A stretch of DNA of 64,000 nt from Staphylococcus sp. GSSP0090 (GTDB lineage: Bacteria; Bacillota; Bacilli; Staphylococcales; Staphylococcaceae), in NCBI RefSeq assembly GCF_013391405.1, contig NZ_JACBFD010000034.1, forward strand, positions 20,084-84,083. Reading direction: 5' to 3'. Within the stretch, counting starts at the first letter, position 1; each line of letters begins with the position of its first letter. The position numbers and the translations under genes are program-made. A model generated the notes under the pieces. The model did no database searches. It was not told where the DNA came from and saw nothing but the letters and a program-made list of their open reading frames with translations. Positions 54,873-63,850 of this stretch are shown here, in pieces.

Positions 54873-55057
54873 ATAGGTTATGTGAATGCTGATACCATAT
54901 CTATCATAAACTGTTAAATGTATAAGTGACGGTGAAATAATGTATGCGCATTGTACAATTGTTTCAAGTTTAATTGATAGAAAATAGGCAATTACCCATA
55001 TAGATAGAAATCACATACGGTATGTTGTTTTTTGTTATGAATGAAAGGGTGAATGCT

Positions 55058-55537
55058 GTGGAATGGGAAATCGTAAATTTAGATATGGAATTTAAAGTGG
55101 ATGCATCGGTTGAAGAAGTGTTTAAGGCATGGACTGATCCTAGTATTTTTAAAAAATGGTTTATGACGATGGAACACACGAATAAAGTTGCAAAGAATCA
55201 ATTAGAAATTAATGGCGACTGGGAAATTATCGATGTCAGAGAAGGCATTGAGTATAGAGCGATTGGAACATATATTGATATTGTAGAACCGTACAAATTG
55301 GTATTTTCATTTAAAATGCCTCAATTTAGTGAGTTAGAAGATATTATTACTGTTGAATTGATTGATTTAAAAGGGACAACAGAAGTTAAATTTAATCAAG
55401 GTATAAAAGTCCCTGTTGACAATTCACTTGATGCGGAAGCAATTGAAAAAGAGAAAGAAGCGGCAAAAGTAGCGACTGAACAAGGTTACAATTATATGTT
55501 TACTTTTTTGAAACAAATATATGAAGGTGTATCTTAA
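55058..55537 (+). CDS. SRPBCC/AHSA1-like START-domain protein
   Basis: A 159-residue protein of the Aha1/START-like SRPBCC fold. The opening FKVDASVEEVFKAWTDPSIF and KKWFMTM (about residues 12-40) are characteristic of the AHSA1 branch. VEPYKLVFSFKMP follows, and a C-terminal helix (GYNYMFTFLKQI) closes the pocket. These proteins bind hydrophobic ligands or act as stress co-chaperones, but no specific role can be given. I chose GTG 55058 after AAAGGG eight bases upstream. Earlier in-frame starts at 55022-55037 lack a ribosome-binding site. A terminator follows at 55562-55599. Confidence 0.82.
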   Translation: MEWEIVNLDMEFKVDASVEEVFKAWTDPSIFKKWFMTMEHTNKVAKNQLEINGDWEIIDVREGIEYRAIGTYIDIVEPYKLVFSFKMPQFSELEDIITVELIDLKGTTEVKFNQGIKVPVDNSLDAEAIEKEKEAAKVATEQGYNYMFTFLKQIYEGVS

Positions 55538-55561
55538 CAGTACAATAATAATTTAAATTAA

Positions 55562-55599
55562 GGAACCCCAGTTTATTTAGAAAAGCTGGGGTTTCTTTT
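55562..55599 (+). terminator. Terminator after the SRPBCC gene
   Basis: GGAACCCCAG (55562-55571) pairs with CTGGGGTTTC (55586-55595, one wobble), followed by T4. Confidence 0.8.
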
Positions 55600-55649
55600 G
55601 CAGTAAACTTCAATTAGATTATTTTCGTAAATGTTGATGGCATTGAAAA

Positions 55650-56879
55650 TTAAGACATAAAACTCGTAATTGCATCTATTAAACTATAAATACCTAAGAA
55701 TGTAACGACGAGTACCACAATACCACCAATGATGTTGAGCCATAATGTATTCACGTAATGACCCATCAAGTTTTTCTTATTTATAATAATGAATATAAGT
55801 ATGGCCACAACAGGTAAAATGATGCCATTTAATGCTTGTGCCACAAGTAATACTTGCAAGGGTTCAAATCCTAAAGCCGAAGTGATAATACCAATAATGA
55901 TGATGATGGTAAACACAGATTTATATTTCTTACTTTGCATACCGCCTTGCCAACCTAATAAGCTACTAATCGTTGCAGCGGCACCTGTTGGTGATGCTAT
56001 CGCTGAGGACAGTCCAGCTGCAAATAATCCGATACTGATTGCAAGTGGTGCTGCATCTCCAAGCACAGGTTCAAGCGGACCTGCAAGTTGAATCACACTC
56101 GTTACTTCTTTGCCTCTTATTAAGGTAGCGGCAGCAATTAATATAGCTGCTGAAATGACGCCACCAATTGAAATTGAGACGATCGTATCCCAACGCGCAT
56201 ACTTTAGTTCTTTTATATTGCCAAACCGTTCATGCACTGCGGTTGAATGTATGAAAAAATTATATGGCACAACAGTTGTACCAATCAATGCGATTATCGT
56301 GATAATGGATCCATCTGGAATTGTAGGCACAAACACGCCTTTTAAAATACCAATGATATCCGGTTGAATCACAATCATCGTTGTAATAAAGATTATCCCC
56401 ATGATAACCATAAGCACAAGCATTATTTTTTCTAAAAAACGATAGTTTCCAAATAAACCAATGAGTAAAATGATGACACCGATGACAGGTGCTACCCAAT
56501 GTTCTGGTAAATTTAATAAATAGGAAGCACCTAACGAAGTACCGATTAAGTCACCGCTGATATATGCCGCACAACCTATCGTAACTGCGATTAAAGTTAG
56601 CCAAACAATGATCAATTTACCGATTCTATGTTTAAATAAATCTTGTATGGCTTCGCCTAAGCCTTCACGTGTGACGAGAGATAGACGAATGATCATTTCC
56701 TGTAACACAATGGTGGCTATAATAGAAAATACGACCGCCCACAATAAGCTGTAACCGAAACCAGCACCACCTTGTGTCATTGTGGTCACAGTACCTGGAC
56801 CAATAAATGAAGCAGTGATTATCATACCCGGGCCTATGGATCTTAATATCTTCCCAGCTTCTTTTAACAATGGCACCAC
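55650..56879 (-). CDS. Nramp-family transporter lacking canonical metal-binding residues
   Basis: A 409-residue membrane protein of the Nramp (LeuT-fold) family, with about 11 transmembrane helices. The helix-1 motif is SFIGPGTVTT (about residues 24-33) where classical Mn/Fe transporters have DPGN, so both metal-ligating residues are replaced. In helix 6 the usual MPHN is VPYNFFIHS (about 213-221), so the metal-binding methionine is also lost. It should not be a normal MntH; Nramp-related branches may transport magnesium or other solutes. It lies 8 bases downstream of an arginase-family gene on the same strand and is surely co-transcribed, linking the substrate to that enzyme. Confidence 0.85.
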   Translation of the reverse strand: MVPLLKEAGKILRSIGPGMIITASFIGPGTVTTMTQGGAGFGYSLLWAVVFSIIATIVLQEMIIRLSLVTREGLGEAIQDLFKHRIGKLIIVWLTLIAVTIGCAAYISGDLIGTSLGASYLLNLPEHWVAPVIGVIILLIGLFGNYRFLEKIMLVLMVIMGIIFITTMIVIQPDIIGILKGVFVPTIPDGSIITIIALIGTTVVPYNFFIHSTAVHERFGNIKELKYARWDTIVSISIGGVISAAILIAAATLIRGKEVTSVIQLAGPLEPVLGDAAPLAISIGLFAAGLSSAIASPTGAAATISSLLGWQGGMQSKKYKSVFTIIIIIGIITSALGFEPLQVLLVAQALNGIILPVVAILIFIIINKKNLMGHYVNTLWLNIIGGIVVLVVTFLGIYSLIDAITSFMS

Positions 56880-56887
56880 TCCTCAAA

Positions 56888-57832
56888 TTATTTTGTTTGA
56901 TTTAAATAAGCGACGTGGCCAGCAAGTACATATAATACTGCTGTAGAGACAAAATGAGCTGAGTTTTGATTGGCATCCATCATTGGATATACTTCTACAT
57001 AATCCATGCCACAAAGACCTAATTTTCCAAATTCATGAATCATAGTAAGGAGTTCATAAGAGGATAACCCGTTACCATCGACGGGACCACCAGGATTAAA
57101 GGCGAAATCAAGTACATCGCTACATATTGTTAAATAGACGACATCCACTTCCTTACTCGCTTGTGCATAAATGGCTTGCGCGTACTTTTTCAAATCTTTA
57201 GCTTCTCGAATATCATTAATTGTTAAAGTGATAGCCCCTGCTTCTTGTGCGAAACGCCCCGTTTCAGGTTTGTTTCTAGGACCATGTATACCAGTGTGAA
57301 TAATACTCTCATTGCGTACACCATCTGTTTCATAAAGTCTCATAAAAGGGGTGTTACGCGCGTATGGTTCACCTTCATAATCAGGCATGTTGTCATAGTG
57401 CGCATCTAAATGAATGATCCCAACCTTTTTGCCTGTTTCCGTCAGTGCTTTCAGTATTGGATATGTCACACCATGCTCACCACCAAAGCCAACTAAGAAT
57501 TTACCACTGTCCCAAAGCTTTCTTGCAAACTTAGTAATGTTGTCATAACTTTGCTTGTTATCATGTGCTACAAAGGGGACATCACCAACGTCTCCCATCG
57601 TTAGGTGTTCACTGATATCAATGTGATTAAGTTCAGGTAAATATTGGCTATAGCGAGCTGAACACACACGAATTTGCTTAGGCCCTAATTCTACTCCTGT
57701 ATAGTCTCCCCAAGTACTCTCACCTTCAAATGGTGCACCATAAACGATGACATCTGTATCTAATATATCTGAATGACTGAGATTCTTACTATTTAAAAAG
57801 CAAGGTACATTACCGTAAATATTGTTTTTCAT
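56888..57832 (-). CDS. Arginase/agmatinase/formiminoglutamase-family hydrolase
   Basis: A 314-residue ureohydrolase-fold enzyme. The binuclear metal-site motifs are FGGEHGVTYP (about residues 118-127), HLDAHYD (about 141-147) and TICSDVLDFAFNPGG (about 231-245). In the last, the first Asp of the usual S-x-D-x-D is replaced by cysteine, a feature I recall from some formiminoglutamases. Substrates of the family include arginine, agmatine, guanidinobutyrate, proclavaminate and formiminoglutamate, and the sequence does not settle which. It precedes an Nramp-like transporter gene by 8 bases, and glutamate dehydrogenase is upstream. The ribosome-binding site is GGGAGGA on the minus strand. Confidence 0.85.
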   Translation of the reverse strand: MKNNIYGNVPCFLNSKNLSHSDILDTDVIVYGAPFEGESTWGDYTGVELGPKQIRVCSARYSQYLPELNHIDISEHLTMGDVGDVPFVAHDNKQSYDNITKFARKLWDSGKFLVGFGGEHGVTYPILKALTETGKKVGIIHLDAHYDNMPDYEGEPYARNTPFMRLYETDGVRNESIIHTGIHGPRNKPETGRFAQEAGAITLTINDIREAKDLKKYAQAIYAQASKEVDVVYLTICSDVLDFAFNPGGPVDGNGLSSYELLTMIHEFGKLGLCGMDYVEVYPMMDANQNSAHFVSTAVLYVLAGHVAYLNQTK

Positions 57833-58192
57833 AATTGTATATCCTCCCTTTTGTTGTAAATAAGTATATAGTTTATTAATTTGTATTTCAAATAAATCAG
57901 AAAATTCTAATATTTAAAAAGTGTAAATATGTGGATGGCATATGGGGGTGAAAATATTGTGTGTGATTAAGCATTTCATCTCAATAGGGGCTTTCGTATA
58001 TACAATGAAGTATCACATTTAAAGAAATAGAAATGATATAAAAGCACTTAGATACTATAATTAAAAAAGCTATGAAGACATCTCTTGTTAAAGATTGCTT
58101 CATAGCTAAGTTGTGTATTGTATTAAAATGTAATTGATAAAAATGGATCATCTGATTATTTATCAATTTAGCGTTTCATAATATATAGTGGT
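57833..58192. other. Gap between arginase-family gene and gudB
   Basis: A/T-rich stretch of 360 bases with no convincing frame. It holds the gudB terminator (58063-58107) and presumably the promoter of the arginase-family/Nramp pair, though no clear hexamers stand out. Confidence 0.5.
58063..58107 (-). terminator. Intrinsic terminator of gudB
   Basis: On the minus strand AGCTATGAAG (58107-58098) pairs with CTTCATAGCT (58077-58068), followed by T6 (58068-58063). Confidence 0.8.
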
Positions 58193-59437
58193 CTATGCCC
58201 AACCACGGAAACGAGACGCTTCCGCAGTTCGTTTGATACCTAAGACATAGGCAGCTAAACGCATATCCATTTTCCTATCTTCTGCTAAATCATATATCGT
58301 ATTGAAGGCTTCAACCATTTTATCACGTAATTTTGTGTTTACTTCCTCTTCTGACCAATAGTAACCTTGGTTATTTTGTACCCATTCGAAGTAAGAAACA
58401 GTTACGCCACCAGCACTAGCAAGTACATCTGGGATAATTAAGACGCCGCGCTCGGTTAAAATACGTGTAGCTTCTGGCGTAGTTGGTCCATTAGCGGCTT
58501 CAGCTATAATTTTTGCTTGAATGTTGTGTGCATTCACTTCATTAATTTGATTTGAAAGCGCAGCAGGTACTAAGATATCACAATCCACTTCAAATAATTG
58601 CTCATTAGGAATTACGTTATCATATAAATGTGTAACACGACCGTGTTGTTCCTTTAATTCCACGAGTCGATCTACATCTAAACCATTAGGATCATGTAGC
58701 GCACCAAAGCTTTCAGAAATGGCTACAATCTTAGCTCCCATATCGTGTAAAATTTTTGCAATAAAGCTACCTGCGTTACCAAATCCTTGAATTGCAACAC
58801 GTGAGCCTTTAATATCAATATTTTTACGCTTGGTTGCTTCTTCAATTGTGATGACGGCACCTAATGCTGTGGCACGGTTTCTTCCTTGTGAACCTCCTAA
58901 CGAAAGGGGTTTACCTGTAATAAATGCAAACGCATTTGAACGATTAATCTTACTATATTCATCCATCATCCAAGACATAATTTGGGGATTTGTATAAACG
59001 TCTGGTGCTGGAATATCGCTTTCAGGTCCTACAAATTGAGAAATTGCACGAACATAGCCACGAGATAAACGTTCAAGTTCTTGGTTGCTCATTTGTCGTG
59101 GATCACAAATGATGCCGCCTTTACCACCACCAAAGGGGAGGTTAGTGATACCACATTTCATAGTCATCCACATAGATAGTGCTTTAACTTCTTCTTTATT
59201 AACATCGGGATGGAAGCGAATGCCCCCTTTAGTAGGTCCCACTGCATGATTATGTTGGGCGCGATAGCCTGTAAAGGTTTTAACAGTACCGTCATCCATA
59301 CGAATTGGAATGCGTACTTCTAAAAATCTTAAAGGTTCTTTTATAAGTTCATACATACCTTCATCAAAACCTAATTTATGTAAAGCTTCTTTGGTAATCT
59401 TTTGAGTAGAAGTTACTAAGTCATTATATTCTGTCAT
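58193..59437 (-). CDS. gudB: NAD-specific glutamate dehydrogenase
   Basis: A 414-residue catabolic glutamate dehydrogenase converting glutamate to 2-oxoglutarate and ammonia. It has GPTKGGIRFHPDV (about residues 68-80), the catalytic-lysine region LPFGGGKGGI (about 99-108), PAPDVYTNPQIMSWMMDE, the NAD site GFGNAGSF (about 222-229) and an intact C-terminal domain. The length matches remembered S. aureus GluD/GudB. The ribosome-binding site is AGAGGAG on the minus strand. A minus-strand terminator-like hairpin (59523-59556) and a cre-like site lie upstream, suggesting carbon-dependent control. The name is by homology; gluD is also used. Confidence 0.93.
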   Translation of the reverse strand: MTEYNDLVTSTQKITKEALHKLGFDEGMYELIKEPLRFLEVRIPIRMDDGTVKTFTGYRAQHNHAVGPTKGGIRFHPDVNKEEVKALSMWMTMKCGITNLPFGGGKGGIICDPRQMSNQELERLSRGYVRAISQFVGPESDIPAPDVYTNPQIMSWMMDEYSKINRSNAFAFITGKPLSLGGSQGRNRATALGAVITIEEATKRKNIDIKGSRVAIQGFGNAGSFIAKILHDMGAKIVAISESFGALHDPNGLDVDRLVELKEQHGRVTHLYDNVIPNEQLFEVDCDILVPAALSNQINEVNAHNIQAKIIAEAANGPTTPEATRILTERGVLIIPDVLASAGGVTVSYFEWVQNNQGYYWSEEEVNTKLRDKMVEAFNTIYDLAEDRKMDMRLAAYVLGIKRTAEASRFRGWA

Positions 59438-59522
59438 TATAAATCTCCTCTATTCATTACTTAGATATTTAAAGTGATACATAGTTAATGTTAATAGCGT
59501 TGAGAATGAAAAGCAATATAAA

Positions 59523-59556
59523 AAACTGAATTTTTATAAAAGTTTGAAAATTCAGT
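59523..59556 (-). terminator. Terminator-like hairpin upstream of gudB
   Basis: AACTGAATTTT (59523-59533) and AAAATTCAGTT (59546-59556) form a perfect 11-bp stem. Read on the minus strand it is followed by a T-rich run. It is either a leader attenuator of gudB or an insulator against antisense transcription from the mmuP side. Confidence 0.6.
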
Positions 59557-59560
59557 TAAA

Positions 59561-59577
59561 TAGATAGCGCTTTCTTT
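59561..59577. promoter_or_regulatory. cre-like site upstream of gudB
   Basis: On the minus strand the segment reads GAAAGCGCTATC, the cre core with two mismatches to the full consensus. It lies between gudB and mmuP and may let CcpA control glutamate dehydrogenase. Confidence 0.35.
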
Positions 59578-59643
59578 ATCAACAGATGAATCATCCAAGT
59601 AGGTAAGAGGTATATTGGATAGAAAAGATACTAAAAATAATGA

Positions 59644-59672
59644 TTGACTAAATTTTCAGAAATCAATAGAAT
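59644..59672 (+). promoter_or_regulatory. mmuP promoter
   Basis: TTGACT (59644-59649) and TAGAAT (59667-59672) with 17-bp spacing. No T-box or S-box (SAM-I) riboswitch core is recognisable between it and the start codon. Confidence 0.65.
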
Positions 59673-59724
59673 GTGTAATTATATCAAAAGTCTATAAAGT
59701 ACTTAAAGATAAGGAGCACATTCA

Positions 59725-61062
59725 ATGGAACAAACATCTTTCAAACGTGCCATGAAACAACGTCATCTCATGTTATTAAGCTTTGGTGGGGTTATTGGTA
59801 CGGGGTTATTTTTAAGTTCTGGATATACTTTACAACAAGCGGGACCACTAGGTACTGTCTTATCTTATTTAGTAGGTTCAATACTTGTTTATCTCGTCAT
59901 GCTTTGTTTAGGACAGTTGGCTATTAAACATCCTGTGACAGGTGGTTTTCATACATATGCTAGTACATATATACATCCTTCCGTTGGATACATAGTTGCA
60001 TGGTTTTATTGGTTGACTTGGACGGTAGCGCTAGGTTCTGAATTTACAGCTGTGGGTATTTTGATGCAAAGGTGGTTTCCAGAAACACCAGAATATATAT
60101 TTGCTGCAAGTGCAATTGTATTAATATTAATTTTTAATATCATATCGACACGTTTTTATGCTGAAGTTGAATTTTATTTTTCTCTAGTTAAAGTAATGAC
60201 TATTATTATATTTATTGTCTTGGGCATTGGCGTCATTTTTGGTTTGATACATTACAATGGATACGAAGGTATGCACACAATTGCTAACAGATATACGCAT
60301 CCTACGTTTCCAAATGGTATAGGCGCAGTGTTTTTAACGATGTTAGCAGTGAATTACGCATTTAGTGGAACGGAATTAATCGGTATTGCAGCAGGAGAAA
60401 CTGAAAATCCCAAGCAAGTTATTCCTAAAGCTATACGTGCCACTTTATGGCGGCTAATTATCTTTTTTATCGGGACAATGGTGATTATTTCTATCTTAAT
60501 TCCAAGTTATGAAGGGAAATCATTAGAAAGTCCATTTGTAGTCATCTTTCAAAAAATGGGGATACCTTATGCAGGAGATATTATGAATATAGTCATCATC
60601 ACGGCTTTATTATCTGCTGCCAATTCTGGATTATATGCGGCAAGCAGAATGATATGGAGCTTAGCCAATGAAGGTGTATTTCCAAAATGGTTCGGTCGGT
60701 TGAACCAATATCACATGCCTATAAATGCAACATTATTTAGTATGGTAGGTGGTCTATTGGCTTTATTATCCAGTATCTACGCAGCAGATTCACTTTATGT
60801 TGTACTCGTTTCTATTGCAGGTCTAGCGGTAGTTATTGTGTGGATGAGTATCTGTGTCACGTATTTTAATGCAAAAAGATTGGATCATAGCCTAAGCATT
60901 CATCAATCTATACCTATTATAGGGTTTATCTTATGTTTAATTTCATGTATAGGAATGGTGTTTGATTCTAATCAGGCACCTGCGCTATATTTTGGTGTAC
61001 CATTCGCAGCCATTGCACTGATATATTATTTCATTAAATATCATAAGAGAAGAGGGAGATAA
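59725..61062 (+). CDS. mmuP: S-methylmethionine permease
   Basis: An APC-superfamily amino-acid permease of 445 residues with about 12 transmembrane helices. The opening FGGVIGTGLFLSSGYTLQQAG (about residues 18-38, first part the helix-1 substrate-binding glycine motif) and FSGTELIGIAAGETENPKQV (about 214-233) are standard for the family. Directly coupled to a homocysteine S-methyltransferase gene (0-base gap), it is assigned as the S-methylmethionine importer MmuP, a specificity taken from context. The ribosome-binding site is AAGGAG. Confidence 0.88.
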   Translation: MEQTSFKRAMKQRHLMLLSFGGVIGTGLFLSSGYTLQQAGPLGTVLSYLVGSILVYLVMLCLGQLAIKHPVTGGFHTYASTYIHPSVGYIVAWFYWLTWTVALGSEFTAVGILMQRWFPETPEYIFAASAIVLILIFNIISTRFYAEVEFYFSLVKVMTIIIFIVLGIGVIFGLIHYNGYEGMHTIANRYTHPTFPNGIGAVFLTMLAVNYAFSGTELIGIAAGETENPKQVIPKAIRATLWRLIIFFIGTMVIISILIPSYEGKSLESPFVVIFQKMGIPYAGDIMNIVIITALLSAANSGLYAASRMIWSLANEGVFPKWFGRLNQYHMPINATLFSMVGGLLALLSSIYAADSLYVVLVSIAGLAVVIVWMSICVTYFNAKRLDHSLSIHQSIPIIGFILCLISCIGMVFDSNQAPALYFGVPFAAIALIYYFIKYHKRRGR

Positions 61063-61974
61063 ATGCGATTATTAGAAAAATTGAACGATGCGTCACCATT
61101 AGTACTAGATGGTGGTTTGGCAACAACATTAGAACAAGCAGGTTGTAATTTAAAGACTTCATTATGGTCGAGTGAAGTTTTAAAAAATAATCCTGTACAG
61201 ATTAAACAAGCACATCAAGGTTTTACAGATGTGGGTACAGATATATTACTTACAAGTACTTATCAAGCAAGTTACCAAACTTTTTCAGATATTGGGATGC
61301 AAGCAGCCGAAATAGATAAGTTATATGACACTGCAGTCAATCAAATTAAAGAGGCAACAACCAATAAGCAAGTCATTGTAGGCAGCTTAGGGCCATATGG
61401 CGCCTATTTGAGTGATGGTTCTGAGTATACAGGGGCATACGATTTAAGTAAGGAAGACTATTTTCAATTTCATAAAACACGTATAGAAGCATTGATTAAA
61501 AGAGGGATCGATGATTTTGTATTTGAGACAGTACCTAACTTTGAGGAAATAAAAGCAATTGTTGAATATATTGTGCCGCATTATACAATGCAGACATTTT
61601 GGTTAAGTGTCACGGTCAATGATGATGGTAATTTATCAGACGAAACTGAATTTGAAACGCTGTGTGATTATATGAAGCAATTTGCTGAACGGATATCGAT
61701 ATTTGGTATCAATTGTTCATCGGTGGTAGGTATAAATAAAGCAATAGACAAAGGATTAAAACATATGCCTCAAACTATTGCGCTATATCCTAATGGAGGT
61801 GCACAGTACAATGCGATGAAGAAAGAATGGGAGAGTGTAGGTAATCAGCATTTAATTATTGAGCAGATTCCTCATTGGTTAGAGCAAGGTGTAAAAATTA
61901 TTGGGGGTTGTTGTCAAACAACACCTGAAGATATAAAGTCTATTAAAGACACAATAGCAACACAATCATCATAA
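61063..61974 (+). CDS. mmuM: Homocysteine S-methyltransferase
   Basis: Zinc-dependent methyltransferase of 303 residues that makes two methionines from S-methylmethionine and homocysteine. The zinc-binding cysteines are in FGINCSSV (about residues 218-225) and IIGGCCQTTPEDI (about 284-296). The N-terminal LVLDGGLATTLEQAG and the LTSTYQASYQTF barrel segments are family signatures. The start codon directly follows the mmuP stop (TAAATG), behind AGAGGGAG inside the end of mmuP, so translation is coupled. A terminator lies at 62016-62073. Confidence 0.94.
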   Translation: MRLLEKLNDASPLVLDGGLATTLEQAGCNLKTSLWSSEVLKNNPVQIKQAHQGFTDVGTDILLTSTYQASYQTFSDIGMQAAEIDKLYDTAVNQIKEATTNKQVIVGSLGPYGAYLSDGSEYTGAYDLSKEDYFQFHKTRIEALIKRGIDDFVFETVPNFEEIKAIVEYIVPHYTMQTFWLSVTVNDDGNLSDETEFETLCDYMKQFAERISIFGINCSSVVGINKAIDKGLKHMPQTIALYPNGGAQYNAMKKEWESVGNQHLIIEQIPHWLEQGVKIIGGCCQTTPEDIKSIKDTIATQSS

Positions 61975-62376
61975 TAAAGTATTTGTTAAAAGGTACGTCA
62001 ACCATATATCAATTCACAGCACGCGTTTATTAGTTAATGCTTTCGTTAACTATTAAATGCGTGCTGTATTTTTATGTCATAAAGACAGATACTTAATAGG
62101 TAGCAGAGAAATTTAAATATTAAAAAAGTGTTTAAAGTTTAGTGTTTTAATCAATTAAAGAATTAAATAATCAAAAATGTAAACATACAATATTATTTAA
62201 AATGATTTATAGCATTAGTTGTAATTTTCAGAAAAAAAGAATATTATACAACCAAGCATTATTGAAATATATGCATGTAATACTTACATTAGTTTATTGA
62301 TTGATAACAAAGGGGCTAATAAACTAACGCGATATATGAATGGTGCTTTAAAACAATTGGAATTGGGGCAAGATTT
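61975..62376. other. Gap after mmuM: terminator and A/T-rich leader
   Basis: Four hundred bases without a gene. The first 100 hold the mmuM terminator. The rest is A/T-rich and should contain the promoter of the following permease, but no strong hexamer pair stands out. Confidence 0.5.
62016..62073 (+). terminator. Terminator of mmuPM
   Basis: ACAGCACGC (62016-62024) pairs perfectly with GCGTGCTGT (62059-62067). An inner AGTTAA/TTAACT stem (62032-62037/62046-62051) extends it, followed by ATTTTTA. Confidence 0.85.
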
Positions 62377-63768
62377 ATGACAAATACTTTGAACAGAGAG
62401 TTGAGTAATAGACATATTCAACTTATTGCGATTGGTGGAGCTATTGGAACTGGTTTATTTTTAGGAGCTGGTCAATCCATTAGTTTAACGGGGCCATCGA
62501 TTTTACTCACGTATATTATTGTCGGTTTTGTATTGTTTATGTTCATGCGTGCGATGGGCGAGATGTTACTTTCTAACACAGAGTATAAAACATTTGCAGA
62601 CATTGCACATGATCAAATAGGTCCGTTTGCGGGTTTTGTAACGGGGTGGACTTATTGGTTAACATGGATTACTTCGGGTATGGCAGAAATTACTGCCGTT
62701 GCAAAATATGTAGAATTTTGGGTGCCGGATTTACCAAATTGGATTACATCCTTAGCTTGTATATTGATACTTATGGCTTTTAATTTAACTAGTACAAAAA
62801 TGTTTGGTGAATTAGAATTTTGGTTTGCAATTATAAAAGTCGTAACAATCATGGCATTAATTGTTATTGGTGTTGTCATGATTGTATTTGCAATGCAAAC
62901 GCCTTTTGGTAAGACAGGTGTATCCAATATATTTAACAATGGTGGTTTATTCCCTCATGGTGCATCTGGATTCTTTATGTCATTCCAAATGGTTGTCTTT
63001 TCATTTACAGGTATTGAAATATTAGGTATTACAGCAGGAGAAACAAAAAATCCTGAAAAGACGATACCGAAAGCAATTAACAGTGTGCCAATCCGCATAC
63101 TATTATTCTATGTCGGTGCATTAGCGGTGATGATGTCTATTATTCCATGGCAAGACATTGATCCAAATAATAGTCCATTTGTAAGTTTATTTGCGCTTAT
63201 TGGTGTACCATTTGCAGCGGGGTTAATCAACTTTGTGGTATTAACTGCAGCATCATCTGCATGTAATAGTGGTATATTTGCAAATAGTAGAATTTTATTT
63301 GGGTTATCTGAGAAAAAACAAACACATCATTTATTAATGAAAACAAATAAAAAAGGTGTGCCTTATATAGCCATATTGGTCACATGTGCATTGCTATCTA
63401 TTACAGTGTTATTGAATTATTTGATACCGAATGCAACGCAGGTGTTCTTTTATGTCACGGCCATTTCAACGATTTTATTAGTCGCTGTATGGATGTTTAT
63501 TGTGCATGCATATGCAAAATATGTAAAAGCGCATCCTGATTCTCATAAGAATAGTAAATTTAAATTACCTGGTGGTATTCATGCGGCCAGAACGGTGCAA
63601 TTGTTCTTCGTATTTGTATTGATCATCTTACTTGTTGTACCAGATACGAGAATGGGCGTTGTATTATCGCCACTGTGGTTTATCTTACTTGGCTTGATTT
63701 ATTTAAGATATACAAGAAAAGCACGAAAAATAGAAATAAATAACCATTCAGACTTAGGATTAAAATAA
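62377..63768 (+). CDS. APC amino-acid permease (CycA/AapA-like)
   Basis: A 463-residue amino-acid transporter with about 12 transmembrane helices. The opening RELSNRHIQLIAIGGAIGTG (about residues 7-26) is followed by LFLGAGQSISLTGPS. MRAMGEMLLSN (about 58-68) and FSFTGIEILGITAGETKNPE (about 210-229) place it in the amino acid transporter subfamily of CycA, AnsP and GabP. D-serine/D-alanine/glycine import (CycA) is the likeliest role by resemblance but is not proven. The ribosome-binding site (TTGGGGC) is weak. It is transcribed alone. Confidence 0.85.
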   Translation: MTNTLNRELSNRHIQLIAIGGAIGTGLFLGAGQSISLTGPSILLTYIIVGFVLFMFMRAMGEMLLSNTEYKTFADIAHDQIGPFAGFVTGWTYWLTWITSGMAEITAVAKYVEFWVPDLPNWITSLACILILMAFNLTSTKMFGELEFWFAIIKVVTIMALIVIGVVMIVFAMQTPFGKTGVSNIFNNGGLFPHGASGFFMSFQMVVFSFTGIEILGITAGETKNPEKTIPKAINSVPIRILLFYVGALAVMMSIIPWQDIDPNNSPFVSLFALIGVPFAAGLINFVVLTAASSACNSGIFANSRILFGLSEKKQTHHLLMKTNKKGVPYIAILVTCALLSITVLLNYLIPNATQVFFYVTAISTILLVAVWMFIVHAYAKYVKAHPDSHKNSKFKLPGGIHAARTVQLFFVFVLIILLVVPDTRMGVVLSPLWFILLGLIYLRYTRKARKIEINNHSDLGLK

Positions 63769-63850
63769 AATGAGATGGGAATAGCATTACTATCAATTCA
63801 TATGTGATGTCAAAATAAGACCATTATAAATTGAAAGGGGCTATCTTTAT

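Noticed and set aside
55022..55057. Longer N-terminus for the SRPBCC protein
   Set aside because: The extra residues precede the conserved domain and the upstream starts have no ribosome-binding site, whereas GTG 55058 does.
59438..59724. T-box or SAM riboswitch before the S-methylmethionine genes
   Set aside because: No T-box GGGTGGNACCRCG core and no recognisable S-box core; the leader after the promoter is only about 45 bases.
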